Assembly: GCA_032160545.1 (NCBI GenBank)
Contig: JAVHVN010000197.1
Span: forward strand, 1 to 6,171
Direction of reading: 5' to 3'
From: DATGFB01 sp032160545
GTDB lineage: Bacteria > Actinomycetota > Actinomycetes > Mycobacteriales > Jatrophihabitantaceae
DNA length: 6,171 nt
Within the stretch, counting starts at the first letter, position 1. Each line of letters begins with the position of its first letter. Below, piece by piece: positions 4,318 to 6,171 of the stretch. The position numbers were made by a program, and so were the translations under genes. Under the pieces are notes generated by a model that saw only the letters and a program-made list of their open reading frames with translations, was not told the origin of the DNA and ran no database searches.

Positions 4318-6171
4318 CCACGACATCCGATCGCGTCGTACCGGCCCGGTTGCCCGAGGCCGGCGGCGCGGCGCGTCGTGGCGGCGGTCCACCATGGATG
4401 ACTGCCGGCATGCCGGCCGAGAAGTCGATGAACTTCGGCCCATCGACGCGACGGCTGCTGAAATTGCTTCGACCCGAGCGGGCACGAGGGCTGGGCGTGA
4501 TTGCCCTCGCCGTCATCAGTGTGAGCCTTGCCGTACTCGGTCCCAAGGTGCTGGGTCGGGCCACCGACATCATCTTCTCGGGTGTGATCGGGAAGCAGCT
4601 CCCCAGTGACATCGACCTGCAGCAGGCCGAGGCGGCGGCCCGCGCCCGCGGTGACAAGAACTTCGCCCACCTACTGCAGCAGACGCATCCGAGGCCAGGT
4701 CACGGCGTCGACTTCACGGCGTTGAGCCATGTGCTGTTGCTCGTACTGGCGCTCTACGTGGGGGCGAGCGTCTTGTCGTGGCTACAGGGGTACCTGCTCA
4801 ACGGCGTCGTACAGAACACCGTGCTGAGGCTGCGCGCAGACGTTGAAGCCAAGATCCACCGCCTGCCGTTGCCGTACTTCGACAAGCAGCCGCGCGGCGA
4901 GTTGCTCAGCAGGGTCACCAACGACATCGACAACATCTCGACGACACTGCAACAGACGATGAGCCAGCTGCTGACCTCGCTGCTCACGGTCGTCGGCGTC
5001 GTGACGCTGATGTTCGTGATCTCGCCGCTGCTGGCTCTGATCGCGCTCGTCACCGTACCGACGTCGATCGCGGTCACGAAGACGATCGCCAAGCGGTCGC
5101 AGAAGCAGTTCATCGCCCAGTGGCGGCATACCGGATCGCTCAACGGCCAGATCGAGGAGGCGTTCACCGGCCACGAAGTGGTCAAGGTGTTCGGCCGCCA
5201 GCACGAGATCGAGGAGAGATTCGCCGCCAAGAACGAGGAGCTGTTCCAAGCGAGCTTCGGTGCTCAGTTCATCTCGGGGCTGATCATGCCGGCGATGATG
5301 TTCATCGGGAACCTGAACTACGTCGTGATCGCCGTGGTCGGCGGCCTGCGGGTAGCCACCGGGTCGCTGAGCCTCGGCGACGTGCAGGCGTTCATCCAGT
5401 ACTCCCGCCAGTTCACCCAGCCGCTCACCCAGGTCGCTTCGATGGCGAACCTGTTGCAGTCCGGCGTCGCGTCGGCCGAGCGGGTGTTCGACCTGCTCGA
5501 CGCCGATGAGCAGACGCCCGAGTCCGAAGCACCGCAGCAGCCGGTCGAGCGCCGTGGCCGGGTGGAGTTCGAGCATGCTTCGTTCCGCTACGAGCCGGGC
5601 ACTCCGCTGATCGATGACCTCTCGCTGGTGGCCGAACCGGGCCAGACGATCGCCATCGTCGGGCCGACCGGCGCGGGCAAGACCACCCTGGTCAACCTGA
5701 TCATGCGGTTCTACGAGCTGGATGCCGGGCGCATCACCCTCGACGGTCTCGACATCACGACCATGCGTCGTGACCAGTTGCGGTCCCAGGTCGGCATGGT
5801 GCTGCAGGACACCTGGCTGTTCGGCGGCACGATCCGCGACAACCTGCGCTACGGGCGACCCGACGCGACCGACGCAGAGATCAAGGCCGCGTCCGAGGCG
5901 ACATTCGTAGACCGATTCGTGCGCAGCCTGCCCGACGGCTACGAGACGGTTATCGACGAAGAGAGCAGCAACCTCAGTTCGGGGCAGAAGCAGCTGATCA
6001 CGATCGCGCGGGCGTTCCTTGTGGATCCGTCACTGCTGATCCTGGACGAAGCGACCAGCTCCGTGGATACGCGCACCGAACTGCTCATCCAGCACGCGAT
6101 GGCCGCGCTGCGCTCCAACCGCACCAGCTTTGTGATCGCCCACCGGCTGTCGACGATCCGCGACGCCGACC
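4314..6171 (+). CDS. ABC exporter half-transporter, subunit 2 (TM288/Rv1272c-like), 3' end missing
   Basis: 619 codons plus one base are present; the frame runs off the window just after the switch loop, so about 35-40 residues are probably missing. It starts at GTG 4314, overlapping the previous stop as GTGA, with GAGG (4303-4306) 7 nt upstream. A Gly/Pro-rich N-terminal tail (1-45, including MPAEKSMNFGPS) precedes six helices near 59-80, 137-161, 215-236, 238-258, 320-346 and 357-383. An extra hydrophilic stretch of about 45 residues (92-135) sits in the first external loop. ATPase motifs: A-loop Tyr426, Walker A GPTGAGKTT (450-458), Q-loop Gln498, signature LSSGQKQ (554-560), Walker B LILDEATSSVD with Asp578/Glu579, and switch His610. 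Its own catalytic residues are canonical, whereas its signature deviates from LSGGQ, as expected for the partner of a degenerate subunit. It should dimerise with the product of 2581-4317. Confidence 0.95.
   Translation, partial: MTTTSDRVVPARLPEAGGAARRGGGPPWMTAGMPAEKSMNFGPSTRRLLKLLRPERARGLGVIALAVISVSLAVLGPKVLGRATDIIFSGVIGKQLPSDIDLQQAEAAARARGDKNFAHLLQQTHPRPGHGVDFTALSHVLLLVLALYVGASVLSWLQGYLLNGVVQNTVLRLRADVEAKIHRLPLPYFDKQPRGELLSRVTNDIDNISTTLQQTMSQLLTSLLTVVGVVTLMFVISPLLALIALVTVPTSIAVTKTIAKRSQKQFIAQWRHTGSLNGQIEEAFTGHEVVKVFGRQHEIEERFAAKNEELFQASFGAQFISGLIMPAMMFIGNLNYVVIAVVGGLRVATGSLSLGDVQAFIQYSRQFTQPLTQVASMANLLQSGVASAERVFDLLDADEQTPESEAPQQPVERRGRVEFEHASFRYEPGTPLIDDLSLVAEPGQTIAIVGPTGAGKTTLVNLIMRFYELDAGRITLDGLDITTMRRDQLRSQVGMVLQDTWLFGGTIRDNLRYGRPDATDAEIKAASEATFVDRFVRSLPDGYETVIDEESSNLSSGQKQLITIARAFLVDPSLLILDEATSSVDTRTELLIQHAMAALRSNRTSFVIAHRLSTIRDAD

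Noticed and set aside
4399..4440. Downstream ATG codons (4398, 4410 and 4428) as alternative starts for the second ABC subunit
   Set aside because: No good ribosome binding site precedes them, while GTG at 4314 has GAGG at 7 nt and the typical GTGA overlap; the tail also carries the MPAEKSMNF motif I recall in relatives.
4782..5576. 264-codon open frame antisense to the second ABC gene
   Set aside because: Rich in Leu, Arg, Asp and His without any domain; the opposite strand encodes a complete set of ABC transporter motifs in one frame.

Overview
This is a 6.2-kb stretch of GC-rich chromosomal DNA, almost certainly from an actinobacterium (Actinomycetota). The reasons are the strong G/C bias at third codon positions, GTG starts, GAGG/AGGAGG-type ribosome binding sites, and protein families typical of that phylum. 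I cannot name the genus.

Layout. The left part reads leftwards. At the very edge (1-29) are the first nine codons of a gene whose MKLKLDLHD start resembles small Smr-domain proteins. Just upstream of it (43-681) is a conserved hypothetical protein with one N-terminal membrane helix. Next comes an HxlR-family winged-helix regulator (844-1512). An 82-bp divergent region (1513-1594) holds two plausible overlapping promoters and nested inverted repeats, which look like the regulator's operator. Reading rightwards from it are a possible 18-codon leader ORF (1595-1651) and a class I SAM-dependent methyltransferase (1648-2442), joined by an ATGA overlap. After a 138-bp gap comes a pair of ABC exporter half-transporters (2581-4317, and 4314 to the window end). 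They overlap by 4 bp (GTGA), and the second is cut by the window edge roughly 35-40 codons before its expected stop.

How the genes work together. The regulator and methyltransferase look like a classic divergent regulator/target pair, so HxlR probably controls the methyltransferase and itself; the signal and the methylated substrate are unknown. The two ABC proteins should form one heterodimeric exporter of the TM287/288 type. From memory, the closest well-known relatives are the mycobacterial Rv1273c/Rv1272c pair. The first subunit has Gln in place of the switch-loop His and the second has a non-consensus signature (LSSGQ), so one ATP site is degenerate and the other canonical. An oddity is that the first subunit has a Glu after the Walker B Asp, where relatives I recall have Asp.

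I see no mobile element, CRISPR array, tRNA, rRNA, toxin-antitoxin or phage gene. Most of the window is ordinary chromosomal content. The points most worth a second look are the leader ORF with its leaderless-type promoter, the nested operator, and the mixed degenerate-site residues of the exporter. I found no convincing new biological system.
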